This document shows, in pieces, positions 7,240 to 15,602 of a stretch of DNA of 46,101 bases (positions within the stretch are counted from its first letter, which is position 1; every line of letters starts with the position of its first letter). The notes below the pieces were generated by a model. It saw only the letters and a program-made list of their open reading frames with translations, was not told where the DNA came from and did no database searches. Position numbers and translations under genes: made by a program. Source of the stretch: Myxococcota bacterium (GTDB lineage Bacteria > Myxococcota_C > UBA6777); assembly GCA_023150835.1 (NCBI GenBank), contig JAKLKB010000039.1:1-46101 (forward strand). The letters run 5' to 3'.

Positions 7240-9036
7240 CTATTCAAGCAGCGTAAATACTTCGATCCCTTCGACTCGACCAACGATCGAATGTTCTCCC
7301 AGCGAACTCACATCGAAGACCGCCCCGACAGCTTCGGCGGTTTCTTGTGTCATCAAGATCTGGCCGGGACGCGCCAAGGTTTCAAGGCGCGCTGCGATGT
7401 TCACGGTATCACCGATCACGGTGTACTCCATGCGCTTTTGCGATCCGATATTTCCCGCCAACGCCTCACCTGTGCTAATCCCGATCCCCATCTGCAACTC
7501 AACACCAAACTCGCTACGCCAACGGGCATTTCCAGACTCCAACCACTGCAACATCTCTTCTGCCGCAGAGACCGCAGAGATCGCATCATCACCTTTTGAA
7601 TATGGCGCACCAAAGACCGCCATCACGCAGTCTCCCAAAAATTTGTCCACCGTCCCACCATACCGAAAAATAATCTCCGTCATGATCGTAAAGACTTCAT
7701 TCAACAACGCAACGACTTTCTCGGGCGGCTGCTTTTCTGCAAGCGGCGTAAACGCAACAATATCCGCAAACATCACCGTGATCAGCTTGCGCTCGCCGCC
7801 CAGTCGCAGGTCCATCTCTCCTTTGACGATGCCTTCGACAAGATCCGCGCTGAGATAACGGCTGAGATCATGGCGGATCTCCGCCTCTTTGATCACTTGT
7901 TCCCGATATGACGAGAGATCCCCCGCCATCTTGTTAAAGGAACGCGCCATCTCGCCCACTTCGTCGCGTGTCATCACCTCCGCAGGGATGCGTACTTCAA
8001 AGTCTCCACCTGCCACCTTCTCTGCCGCCGAAGCCACCGCAAGAACAGGCCGCGCAAGTCGATATCCCAACAACATCCCAAACACCAGCGCCACAAAAAC
8101 CCCCACCACCAACGCCAGCCAAGTCGTGCGCGTCAGCTTGTAAAGAACCGAAAAGGCCCGTTCTTCAGGCTGTAAGACCACAACTCCCCAACCATACGCA
8201 GGCATCGGACGCACAAAGCTCAGATACACTCGGCCTGCTCGCTGATATCGCTTTCCGAATGGAGTGTCCCGATCAAAGGTGATGCCTTCCAAAAACAACG
8301 CTCTATCCGCCATCTGACCGCGCATCGCCTCACGCGCATGAGCCAAGATCCGCAACCCCGCATCCACCAAAAACACTTCCACACTTTCACCCATCTCTTG
8401 CCCAAAACGCCGCAGATCCCGATACACCGCATCCAAGGGCATCACAGACCACAAGTAAGCGTAGATCGCCTTGGTTTCGGGCCGCACAAGCGCAACCACC
8501 ATCGGAAGATACACCTCGCGCCCGCGCCAGATCACAGGAAGATACCGACAATGCGACGGCGACGCTCGCTCCAACAACACGGGAGACAAAGAACGAGGAA
8601 CCTCCCCTACAAAGATCGACTGCTTGCGCGCTTCGACCAAGAGGCCCTTCGGATTGTAGATCCCCAAAGCATACAGCGCATGGGCCTCACGAAACCCCAC
8701 CTCCAACGCTTGCTTCCGATGCAGCCGAAAGATCCGCTGACGCAACGGCACCACCGACGCCGACGACTCGACCGTTTCTTGGAGCACTTTTTCGATCTCT
8801 TGCTGCTGCGCCACACGCGGGACCAAGACGCGACCCACCCCCAAAAGCTCCGCACAAGCCTCACGGCTGCGTTGAAGACCCACTGACACCGCATAGTTCG
8901 CGGCCATCACCCGATGCTCTCGCGCTTGTGCAGCCAAACCACGCTCCTGCTGCACATACACAAAACCCGCCAACCCCACCAACAGCAACGAAGACAGCAG
9001 CAACATCACCAACGCGAGTTTTGAACGCAAGCGCAT
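7240..9036 (-). CDS. Membrane-bound class III adenylate cyclase with HAMP
   Basis: 598 residues from ATG 9036, preceded by AAGGAG. The order is: N-terminal TM helix (about 6-28), a ~290-residue periplasmic sensor region of Cache-like layout, a second TM helix (WLALVVGVFVALVFGMLLGY), a HAMP linker, then the cyclase domain (about 416-598). Catalytic features are present: metal Asp in FADIVAFT (D425), Lys and metal Asp in DKFLGD (K465, D469), and the transition-state block GDTVNIAARLE with Asn and Arg. The TVIGD pattern favours ATP over GTP. It probably makes cAMP in response to an envelope or extracellular signal. It lies between the LysM/FecR gene (31-nt gap) and the kinase gene (60-nt gap), probably in one operon. 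Confidence 0.93.
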   Translation of the reverse strand: MRLRSKLALVMLLLSSLLLVGLAGFVYVQQERGLAAQAREHRVMAANYAVSVGLQRSREACAELLGVGRVLVPRVAQQQEIEKVLQETVESSASVVPLRQRIFRLHRKQALEVGFREAHALYALGIYNPKGLLVEARKQSIFVGEVPRSLSPVLLERASPSHCRYLPVIWRGREVYLPMVVALVRPETKAIYAYLWSVMPLDAVYRDLRRFGQEMGESVEVFLVDAGLRILAHAREAMRGQMADRALFLEGITFDRDTPFGKRYQRAGRVYLSFVRPMPAYGWGVVVLQPEERAFSVLYKLTRTTWLALVVGVFVALVFGMLLGYRLARPVLAVASAAEKVAGGDFEVRIPAEVMTRDEVGEMARSFNKMAGDLSSYREQVIKEAEIRHDLSRYLSADLVEGIVKGEMDLRLGGERKLITVMFADIVAFTPLAEKQPPEKVVALLNEVFTIMTEIIFRYGGTVDKFLGDCVMAVFGAPYSKGDDAISAVSAAEEMLQWLESGNARWRSEFGVELQMGIGISTGEALAGNIGSQKRMEYTVIGDTVNIAARLETLARPGQILMTQETAEAVGAVFDVSSLGEHSIVGRVEGIEVFTLLE

Positions 9037-9067
9037 CGCGCTCTCCTTTTTCTTGTTCCTCGAAACG

Positions 9068-11818
9068 TCAACGCAGCGATGGAAAGGCAAGATCCACCGC
9101 GATACCGACGTGAAAATCACCGGGAAGCCCTGCGTGTTGGGGGATCATCCCACCGCCCGTCAGCGATATCCGAACCTGCCCAAGATAGGCCCGTACACCT
9201 GCGCTCGCCCCAAACGTCACAGGCAACGCCCCATCGACCGAGGGAGCCGCTAGGTGGATCTCCGTCACAAACGACAAGAACCGCCAGCGTAAGTGAAGAC
9301 CCGCGTTTCCTGTAAAGAAAAAGCCTGTATTTGCCCCAAAGTCCGTATCCAACACAAACGCAAGATTGGTGTGCAGCATCAACCAAGACAGCGGACGCCA
9401 CTCCAACAACAACGCAGGATCAAAAAACGTCGAGAGCGCGTTGCCCGCCTTGCTTTTACCGGGCGTATAGCGCTCCAACGAACGAAACGTCGGCAGTATC
9501 GCGCCTTGTGTATCGCGTGGTGGAAAACGATAACCTCCCGTCGGCAAGATCACCCGCAACCCCGCCCCGACCGTCAGATCTCTTCGTTCGTACAACAATC
9601 CCTTGATCCCGATCCGTATGTCTCCAATCTTTCCATAAGAGATATTGTCGAGATATCCTTCGGGCTGCACCACGATCACGTTTAACAACGGGATATCCAG
9701 TTCAAGGCTCATGCGATCGTGCCACAAAGCCAACTCACCCGCGATCGAAAATCGCGAAACAACGGGCTTTTGTATCGTTCCTTGCGCCGCAACCAACGGC
9801 CCGCTGTAAGCCTCGTTAGGGGGCGTATAATCACCAAAAAACGCCCGAACACCCGCCCATGTCATCGGTTTTGCCCCGCGAGCAGGAAGCCCAGCGAAAG
9901 GCCGCGCAAACTCCAAAACCAACGGGGTTTCGGCCCACTCCCACACCCGAACACGCGACGGCGCGGTCTTGTCATGGGACGGAGAGGCACGCAACAATAC
10001 TTGTTCGGGCCACCGAAGCTCGGGCTCTTTTGAGGGTTCAACAGGAGGAGGCTCGCGACGTAGCGCAACCTCTGGAGGCTTTTTGACGGATATCATCGCC
10101 AACGCCAGATCTCCTGCCGCCCAAGTAGCCCGAATATACAGGGCTTTGTGCTTGTACGCCTTAGGCGCAGAGATCATCGCCTCGCATCGGCCTCGCCCCA
10201 CGCAACGAAACGCCGCCCCGTCGCCTTCGGGCAAGATATCCAAACGCAGCCCGGGCAAAAGCACAGGAAAGCCCTTCTCGTCGGTCAATTGCAGACGTGC
10301 TTTGACGCTTTGCCCCCGCACATCGATCTCTTTCTGCTCCAGAGACAACGTCGCCTTCACTTGCAAAAGCTGGATACGAAAAGCCGTTAGCACCGAGCCT
10401 TTCGGACCACGCCGAAAAAACAGCGTGTAGTGCCCGGGCTTTTGCAGACGCACAGGCTCCTGAAACGCTCGAAACGCCATCGTATCCGCACGGATCGCAG
10501 CGGCGTCTCCTTCGACAAGTGCGATATCAACGGCTTTTTTAGGCGGTGCGATCTGCAACAGTCCCACCCCGACCCAGCGATCTCCGCCCGATTGACGGGC
10601 CAGATGCCTTGACATCTGAAGAGTTGCCGCGTGGATGTGCAGAGTTTCGGATGGGCGGCTCTCCAGTCCGTCTTTGTCCAACGCGGAAAGACGGACATAA
10701 TAATCACCCGCTTTTCGGATCGGCAGGCTGTAGCGCTGCAACGATGACGCGGATGGACTTGATGAAGATGGACTTGGTGATACCGGCGCGATCGATGAAG
10801 GCGTCGAGGTCGGCGCAGAGGCCACAAGATCATCCCAGTAGACCTCGCGAAAGCGCGGATCGACCGCTGCTTCGATCCGATAGCGCGTGTCGCTTGTGTT
10901 GCCTTGCCAGCGCAGCTCCAACATCTCTTGCCCTTGTGTCGGAGTCATCGGCACAAACGCTTCATGCACCCCTTGGCTCCAACGCGGCGCACGCGGAAGC
11001 CGACGCGGAGGGGCAGGTGGACGGCCTTTTTTTACGTACGTACCGAAATCATCGGGAACCTGAACAGATTTCCCTTGGGCGCTAACCTTGGCATTCCCCC
11101 GAAAGACCGAGACCATCGAGGTTTTTTGTGCATCAACACCGACCTGTGCTGCGCTGGCTTTGAGCGCGACTTCCGCCGAAGGCGTCTCGATCGGGATCGG
11201 CACATCGTCGAGGCTATCAAGGCCCGCTCGTACCGTCCCTTCTTGGATCACGATCTTTCCGCTTTTCTTTTGGCGCGTGCGTTCGGCTCTTCCGTGGATC
11301 ACCAACAGCGCTTGTTCGCGCATCCGTATCCGCGCACGCCTCTCAAAGCGCACCACCGCAAGAGACTTCTTGCCTGTCGAGACCTTGTACAAACGCCACA
11401 GCGCCATCCCTTCGCGAGCATCGTACCAATCCAAGGCACTCGGAGGCTTGGTCTTGACTTCGCGCCGCTTCTTCTCAAGCTCCGCATCAGGTTGTGGCGC
11501 AGACAGCGGGATCTTCAAGCGCTGCCCGGGTTTTAAGATATGCGGCATCGGCCCAAGATCGTTGTACTGGTGAATGATCGAGTAAGCACTCCCCCGACCG
11601 AACAGCATCTGCGCGATGCTCCAACACGAATCCCCGGGTTGTACCGTGTACCAACGATAATTTTGCGCAGAATACGCCGTTCCCTCCGCACAAATCAGCC
11701 CGACACACAAACACCACAAACATCCCAACACACGCAAAACCACCCTCCACGCCCTCAGCGCTTGTTTCTCCAGAACCCTCGGTGTTTTCTTAAAGGAAGC
11801 TCTGTGCATTCCAAACAT
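9068..11818 (-). CDS. LysM-FecR envelope protein with C-terminal beta-barrel-like domain
   Basis: 916 residues. The ATG at 11818 overlaps the stop of the OmpA gene (TGATG) and has GGGAGG upstream. A signal peptide (LGCLWCLCVGLICAEGTAYS) leads to a LysM domain (about 53-106: YTVQPGDSCWSIA to LKPGQRLKIP) that should bind peptidoglycan. A FecR-like domain follows (about 125-225), then a middle region with Ig/FN-like strands and a Pro/Ser linker. The last ~270 residues alternate hydrophobic and polar residues and end in F-x-S-L-R, suggesting an outer-membrane barrel. LysM-FecR fusions are common in Bacteroidota and Myxococcota; the added barrel is less usual. It probably bridges peptidoglycan and outer membrane. 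Adjacent cyclase and kinase genes suggest an envelope-sensing role. Confidence 0.85.
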   Translation of the reverse strand: MFGMHRASFKKTPRVLEKQALRAWRVVLRVLGCLWCLCVGLICAEGTAYSAQNYRWYTVQPGDSCWSIAQMLFGRGSAYSIIHQYNDLGPMPHILKPGQRLKIPLSAPQPDAELEKKRREVKTKPPSALDWYDAREGMALWRLYKVSTGKKSLAVVRFERRARIRMREQALLVIHGRAERTRQKKSGKIVIQEGTVRAGLDSLDDVPIPIETPSAEVALKASAAQVGVDAQKTSMVSVFRGNAKVSAQGKSVQVPDDFGTYVKKGRPPAPPRRLPRAPRWSQGVHEAFVPMTPTQGQEMLELRWQGNTSDTRYRIEAAVDPRFREVYWDDLVASAPTSTPSSIAPVSPSPSSSSPSASSLQRYSLPIRKAGDYYVRLSALDKDGLESRPSETLHIHAATLQMSRHLARQSGGDRWVGVGLLQIAPPKKAVDIALVEGDAAAIRADTMAFRAFQEPVRLQKPGHYTLFFRRGPKGSVLTAFRIQLLQVKATLSLEQKEIDVRGQSVKARLQLTDEKGFPVLLPGLRLDILPEGDGAAFRCVGRGRCEAMISAPKAYKHKALYIRATWAAGDLALAMISVKKPPEVALRREPPPVEPSKEPELRWPEQVLLRASPSHDKTAPSRVRVWEWAETPLVLEFARPFAGLPARGAKPMTWAGVRAFFGDYTPPNEAYSGPLVAAQGTIQKPVVSRFSIAGELALWHDRMSLELDIPLLNVIVVQPEGYLDNISYGKIGDIRIGIKGLLYERRDLTVGAGLRVILPTGGYRFPPRDTQGAILPTFRSLERYTPGKSKAGNALSTFFDPALLLEWRPLSWLMLHTNLAFVLDTDFGANTGFFFTGNAGLHLRWRFLSFVTEIHLAAPSVDGALPVTFGASAGVRAYLGQVRISLTGGGMIPQHAGLPGDFHVGIAVDLAFPSLR

Positions 11819-13668
11819 CAGCAGCCTCCCTTCTTCTTTGGCGATGCGGTTGTCCTCGTACCCTGCGCAAGAACGGTCCGATCTGGCAAACCCCTCCCCC
11901 CCCCAAACCCCACCTCTCCCCACGAGCGTTGCGCTGTGGGGCGAGGGGGGAGAAGAGAAGACGTGGCTTTTCTGATGCGCAAGATCAAAAACTGCACACG
12001 GCGATTTTCGGCGCGTCCTTGGGTCGTTTTGTTCGTTGCGATCGGCTTTTTGGGTCCGTATCCTTTGGCGCGCAAACGCCCGACCACCACCCCTTCTTGC
12101 ACCAAAAATGACTTGACTCGACGCGCCCGCCTCTCCGAAAGATCGACGTTTTGTTCGCGATCTCCCCGATTGTCCGTATGCCCTTCGATCATGACTTCTT
12201 CGATCTCTTGCTTTGCCTTTAAGAATTGCGCAAGAACCCTTAATATCGGAAACGACCGAGGCTCTAGCCGATCACTGCCCGTCCGAAAATACACTTTTTC
12301 CTTGAGTTTGATCTGCGTTGCGGTCGACTCGATCAGCTTGGAATCCTTGAAGACGACGGGCTTGGGGATCTCGTCGGGGCATCCATCTTCGTCTTTGTAG
12401 CCGTTGAAGGTCTCGGGCTGATCTGGGCACTGATCCAAAGCGTCTGGGATACCGTCGCCATCGCGATCTTGCTCTTGCTTGGCTGCTTGATCGAAAGCCT
12501 CGGGCGAAAGCGGGCGATGCGCCAAGATCGCAGGCTTTTCAGGCATCGCCGCTTCTTGGTTCGGCGGTGGTTGCGGTGCCTTCTTGACTTTCAGAGGTTT
12601 CTTCACAGGCGGCGAAAAAACCTCTGGCTCATACGCGGCCCAAGATGCCGAAGGCTTCGCCTCCGTCAACGACTTCCCCCAAGCGATCTGCAAAAAGAAC
12701 CGAAAGTCCGGCACACCGTACCCCGACGTCAATCCCGCACCCGCACCCGCCGTCAAGATCACACCCGTGTGGTGACGCCAACGCAACCCTGCCAAAAGCT
12801 CCATCCCTACGCGCTGAACGCGCCCTGCCTCTTCGCCATCTGGAAACCCGATCTCCATCCCCGCTTCGCCGATCAACGAAAGCCCTTGCATCATCAAGGG
12901 GATCTCTGTTCCAAGCGCCAAGCGCAACGCATTCCCCACCCGAAACCCCATCAAGGCATCCGTCACCATAGACGGCGAAAACGCCAGATCTTCTGCCGTT
13001 GGGGCTCCCGCACGCAAACGAAACCCCGCATTCAACGACAATAAAAATCCTCCCTTCCATCGGTAATCCATGACCAAACGCGGCGTAAAAGTCGCCGACG
13101 CTTGGCGCATCAAAAACGCCCCCCCCGTCGGAAACGAACCTTCCAACAGTAGCGCCATCCCAAAGCCCGCTGCTTGCGCATTTTCCAAGATCCGCACTTT
13201 CACCCACAACCGAAGATCCCCGATCCCCATCGATTCGAGCGGCTCTTCGCCCTCTGGATACGTTGCTTGACTGCCCGAAAAAGCAAATGGAAAACGCTGC
13301 GACTGTTGGAACCAATACACAGGCAACGACAACGCCACTTCGACCCACGAAAACAACCCCACACCCAACGCAAACTCCGAGGTCAGGCGATGCGCCAACG
13401 GCTGCGAGATCACCGACCCTGTATCAAAACGCCGCGCCAACAACAAACCCTTCGCATAATCGGTCATCACCTGACCGTACAGATGCAAGTGCGGCATCAA
13501 TCGGCTACTTTGGACCCCAAACACACTGTACGGTGAGGCCGAGGCTTCCAACAAACGACCATCCATCGAAAGCGCATAACCCGCAGGAACGGGCTTTGCC
13601 CAGCCCAACCGCCCTCCAACACAAGACAACAGCGCGCCGATACACAACCACCTCAGCCACTTCCTCAC
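11818..13668 (-). CDS. OmpA-family outer-membrane protein with TSP3-type repeats
   Basis: 616 residues from GTG 13668, which has AAGGAG 6 nt upstream and starts a good signal peptide (RKWLRWLCIGALLSCVGG). An N-terminal beta-barrel of ~300 residues is followed by a Pro/Lys linker and thrombospondin type-3-like Ca-binding repeats (DRDGDGIPDALDQCPD, YKDEDGCPDE). Then comes an OmpA C-terminal domain: VYFRTGSDRL, IEGHTDNRGD, LSERRARRVKSFL, GRAENRRVQF. It should anchor the outer membrane to peptidoglycan. About 45 residues after the OmpA fold are Gly/Arg/Pro-rich and encoded by a G/C-rich hairpin region. It is the first gene of the cluster and overlaps the next by 1 nt. Confidence 0.92.
   Translation of the reverse strand: MRKWLRWLCIGALLSCVGGRLGWAKPVPAGYALSMDGRLLEASASPYSVFGVQSSRLMPHLHLYGQVMTDYAKGLLLARRFDTGSVISQPLAHRLTSEFALGVGLFSWVEVALSLPVYWFQQSQRFPFAFSGSQATYPEGEEPLESMGIGDLRLWVKVRILENAQAAGFGMALLLEGSFPTGGAFLMRQASATFTPRLVMDYRWKGGFLLSLNAGFRLRAGAPTAEDLAFSPSMVTDALMGFRVGNALRLALGTEIPLMMQGLSLIGEAGMEIGFPDGEEAGRVQRVGMELLAGLRWRHHTGVILTAGAGAGLTSGYGVPDFRFFLQIAWGKSLTEAKPSASWAAYEPEVFSPPVKKPLKVKKAPQPPPNQEAAMPEKPAILAHRPLSPEAFDQAAKQEQDRDGDGIPDALDQCPDQPETFNGYKDEDGCPDEIPKPVVFKDSKLIESTATQIKLKEKVYFRTGSDRLEPRSFPILRVLAQFLKAKQEIEEVMIEGHTDNRGDREQNVDLSERRARRVKSFLVQEGVVVGRLRAKGYGPKKPIATNKTTQGRAENRRVQFLILRIRKATSSLLPPRPTAQRSWGEVGFGGGRGLPDRTVLAQGTRTTASPKKKGGC
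11913..11946. repeat. GC-rich inverted repeat inside the 3' end of the OmpA gene
   Basis: CCTCTCCCCAC (11913-11923) pairs with GTGGGGCGAGG (11936-11946) around a 12-nt loop, flanked by long C and G runs. It is translated as part of the extra C-terminal tail of the OmpA protein. It resembles intergenic repeat DNA more than OmpA coding sequence. Confidence 0.6.
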
Positions 13669-13775
13669 AACACTCTCCTTCTGCTCACACAACAAAACTT
13701 CTCACAAACAAATCCATCCAACACACACTACAACTCACACAATCTCCGATACAAACCAACCAACGGATCTCGTAT

Positions 13776-13915
13776 GACGCCGCTGACAAAGAAACCCGTG
13801 TTCACGGCACTTCACGCGACAGCGTCGTCTGTTTGAAAAAACAGTGATCTCTTCGCCGACACGGGGTCAAGGGGGCCGCGACCCCTTGCGGGGCATGGGG
13901 CAGCGCCCCAGACAA
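13776..13915 (+). repeat. F2 repeat, copy 1
   Basis: It contains the F2 hallmarks: CCCGTGTTC near the left end, GTTTGAAAAA in the middle, ACACGGGGTC pairing back to the left end, and the terminal hairpin ATGGGGCAGCGCCCCAG. It fills most of the gap 13669-14014 between truD and the OmpA gene. Just left of it, GGATCTCGTAT resembles an F1 terminus. Confidence 0.75.
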
Positions 13916-14014
13916 CAAACTCCATCCAACTCTGTCGATCCTCGCCCTGTATCAAAAAGCTGACCAATGCCCTCGCCTCTCACCAAAAAGATCGACAAAA
14001 CAACAGGCTCTCGC

Positions 14015-15211
14015 TTATTCCGCGTCTTCGTGGCCTTCGTCTTCGCCGCGCCCGCTGCCAAACGAGATCCCCATCTGCGCACACAACACCGATGCATACG
14101 AACCCGCAGGCAGCGAAAAAGTAGCTGATACAGCCGCCTCTTCGCGCTCCACAAGCACATCCCACGGCCACACCGCGATCAAGCGCCTTGTACCTGTTGC
14201 GATGCTCCCAAGCCTCCGAAAAGCCTCGACATCGACACCTTCACGTTCCCACAACGCCGACTCCCATCCTCCCACAAGGCCCTCGGCTTTCTCCACTTGA
14301 GAACCCAACAACACGCCCGTCGGCACCCAACGTCGTGCAGGTTCGGTGTCCCCCAACGAGCCTTTGTTTTGGCGAGACGGCGTCTCGCTTTGAGAAGGCA
14401 AAGAAACTGTGATATCGCGCACATCTCCCGCACCATCGGCCTCTTGCGCGTCTCTGGCCAACTCCCGCGCAAGACCCTCTGGAAAGCTGCGCAACGTCCC
14501 ACCACGCGGGAAAGGCCGCATCCAATCCCCCTCGATCGGAGCCGACCAGTCGCCGCATTGTCCGATCCGCCACGCCAACAGATCATTAAAGCAGGCCGAT
14601 TGGTAGGCGCTGATCATCATACGCTTTCGCCAACGGGCCTTGATCTGTTTGGCCTGCACAAGAAGCCGCTGCCCTTCAAGGTGATTGTCTTGCCCTCGGC
14701 CAAAACGCTGCGGCCCAAAAAAGTTGGGCATCCCCTCGCGCTCCATCCGCCCCAAAGCCCGCAGCAGAGCCTGCTCCTGCACCTCCGAAAGCTCCGGCCA
14801 CACCATGCGAAAGCGATTCCCCAACAGATGCCCCGTCCGTAGCTTGCTGCGATGACGTTGCCACTCCACGATCTCGACCCCTTCCATCGCAAACGTATCG
14901 AGCTTTTCTTGCAGCTTTGCGGGGATACTCAGCCATTGCGTCGTGGTCGCATGCCGATCTTTTAAGCCCGCCACACCGATATCTTCGGGATTCATCTCCA
15001 AATGCGAGGCCAACATCCGACAGATATCGCGTGTGTTGTGACCGCGTTTACGCACCGAAACAAAGAGATGTTCTCCCTCCCCCGAACAACGGTACATCGG
15101 GATCTCTTCGACAAAAAAACGCTCGACGCTGGGAAAAAAACGCAGACCTTTGAGTGCTTCTTCTTCATACATCTTCGGAAGACTCGCAAAATCAACACGC
15201 GGTAAAAACAT
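14015..15211 (-). CDS. truD: tRNA pseudouridine synthase D (TruD)
   Basis: 398 residues. In E. coli this family converts U13 of tRNA to pseudouridine. The catalytic Asp lies in GLKDRHATTTQ (D85), and NFFGPQRFGRGQDN and GHLLGNRFRMV are further TruD signatures. The C-terminal part contains the TRUD insertion domain with a low-complexity stretch near 265-300. The frame is open to 15262, but the ATG at 15211 has AAGGGA 5 nt upstream and begins the conserved domain. It is a single minus-strand gene, divergent from the acylase gene, with an F1 element between. Confidence 0.93.
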   Translation of the reverse strand: MFLPRVDFASLPKMYEEEALKGLRFFPSVERFFVEEIPMYRCSGEGEHLFVSVRKRGHNTRDICRMLASHLEMNPEDIGVAGLKDRHATTTQWLSIPAKLQEKLDTFAMEGVEIVEWQRHRSKLRTGHLLGNRFRMVWPELSEVQEQALLRALGRMEREGMPNFFGPQRFGRGQDNHLEGQRLLVQAKQIKARWRKRMMISAYQSACFNDLLAWRIGQCGDWSAPIEGDWMRPFPRGGTLRSFPEGLARELARDAQEADGAGDVRDITVSLPSQSETPSRQNKGSLGDTEPARRWVPTGVLLGSQVEKAEGLVGGWESALWEREGVDVEAFRRLGSIATGTRRLIAVWPWDVLVEREEAAVSATFSLPAGSYASVLCAQMGISFGSGRGEDEGHEDAE

Positions 15212-15364
15212 CCAAATCCCTTTCGCTCGCACCACACCAAGAAAAACGCCTCGCGCAAACACAAGACGCTGCCAAAAAATTGCACGAAATGGAAGGGCGT
15301 GCTAGAGCCAAACAGAGCGCTCCGCGCAAACGACGGTCCAAAGAGGCTCGCGCAACACTTCTCC

Positions 15365-15478
15365 TACGAAATCCGCCCGTTGTGTGATCGTAAAGAGGTA
15401 GGGGCAGCCCCCTGTGGCTGCCCAAGAATCGGGCCTCTACGTGCTATCCTTGGTGTGCGCATCACTCGGATATCGTAT
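15365..15478 (+). repeat. F1 MITE-like element, copy b
   Basis: Full-length F1: left end ACGAAATCCGCCCGTTGTGTG, core hairpin GGGGCAGCCCCCTGTGGCTGCCC-like, right end CATCACTCGGATATCGTAT. It occupies the gap between divergent truD and the acylase gene, so it may lie within one of their promoters or leaders. Confidence 0.8.
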
Positions 15479-15602
15479 CACGAGACTTGCAACAGCACAC
15501 CATACACAACGCCCACGAACACCGCCTACGTGGAAGTCTGTGGGAGTCCGAAGCCGCGCAACGATGGAACGGATCAACACACCACGCAAAGGAGTACAGC
15601 CT

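Noticed and set aside
15414-15602. Upstream extension of the acylase (63 residues)
   Set aside because: The extension runs through F1 copy b; the SD-supported GTG at 15603 is better.
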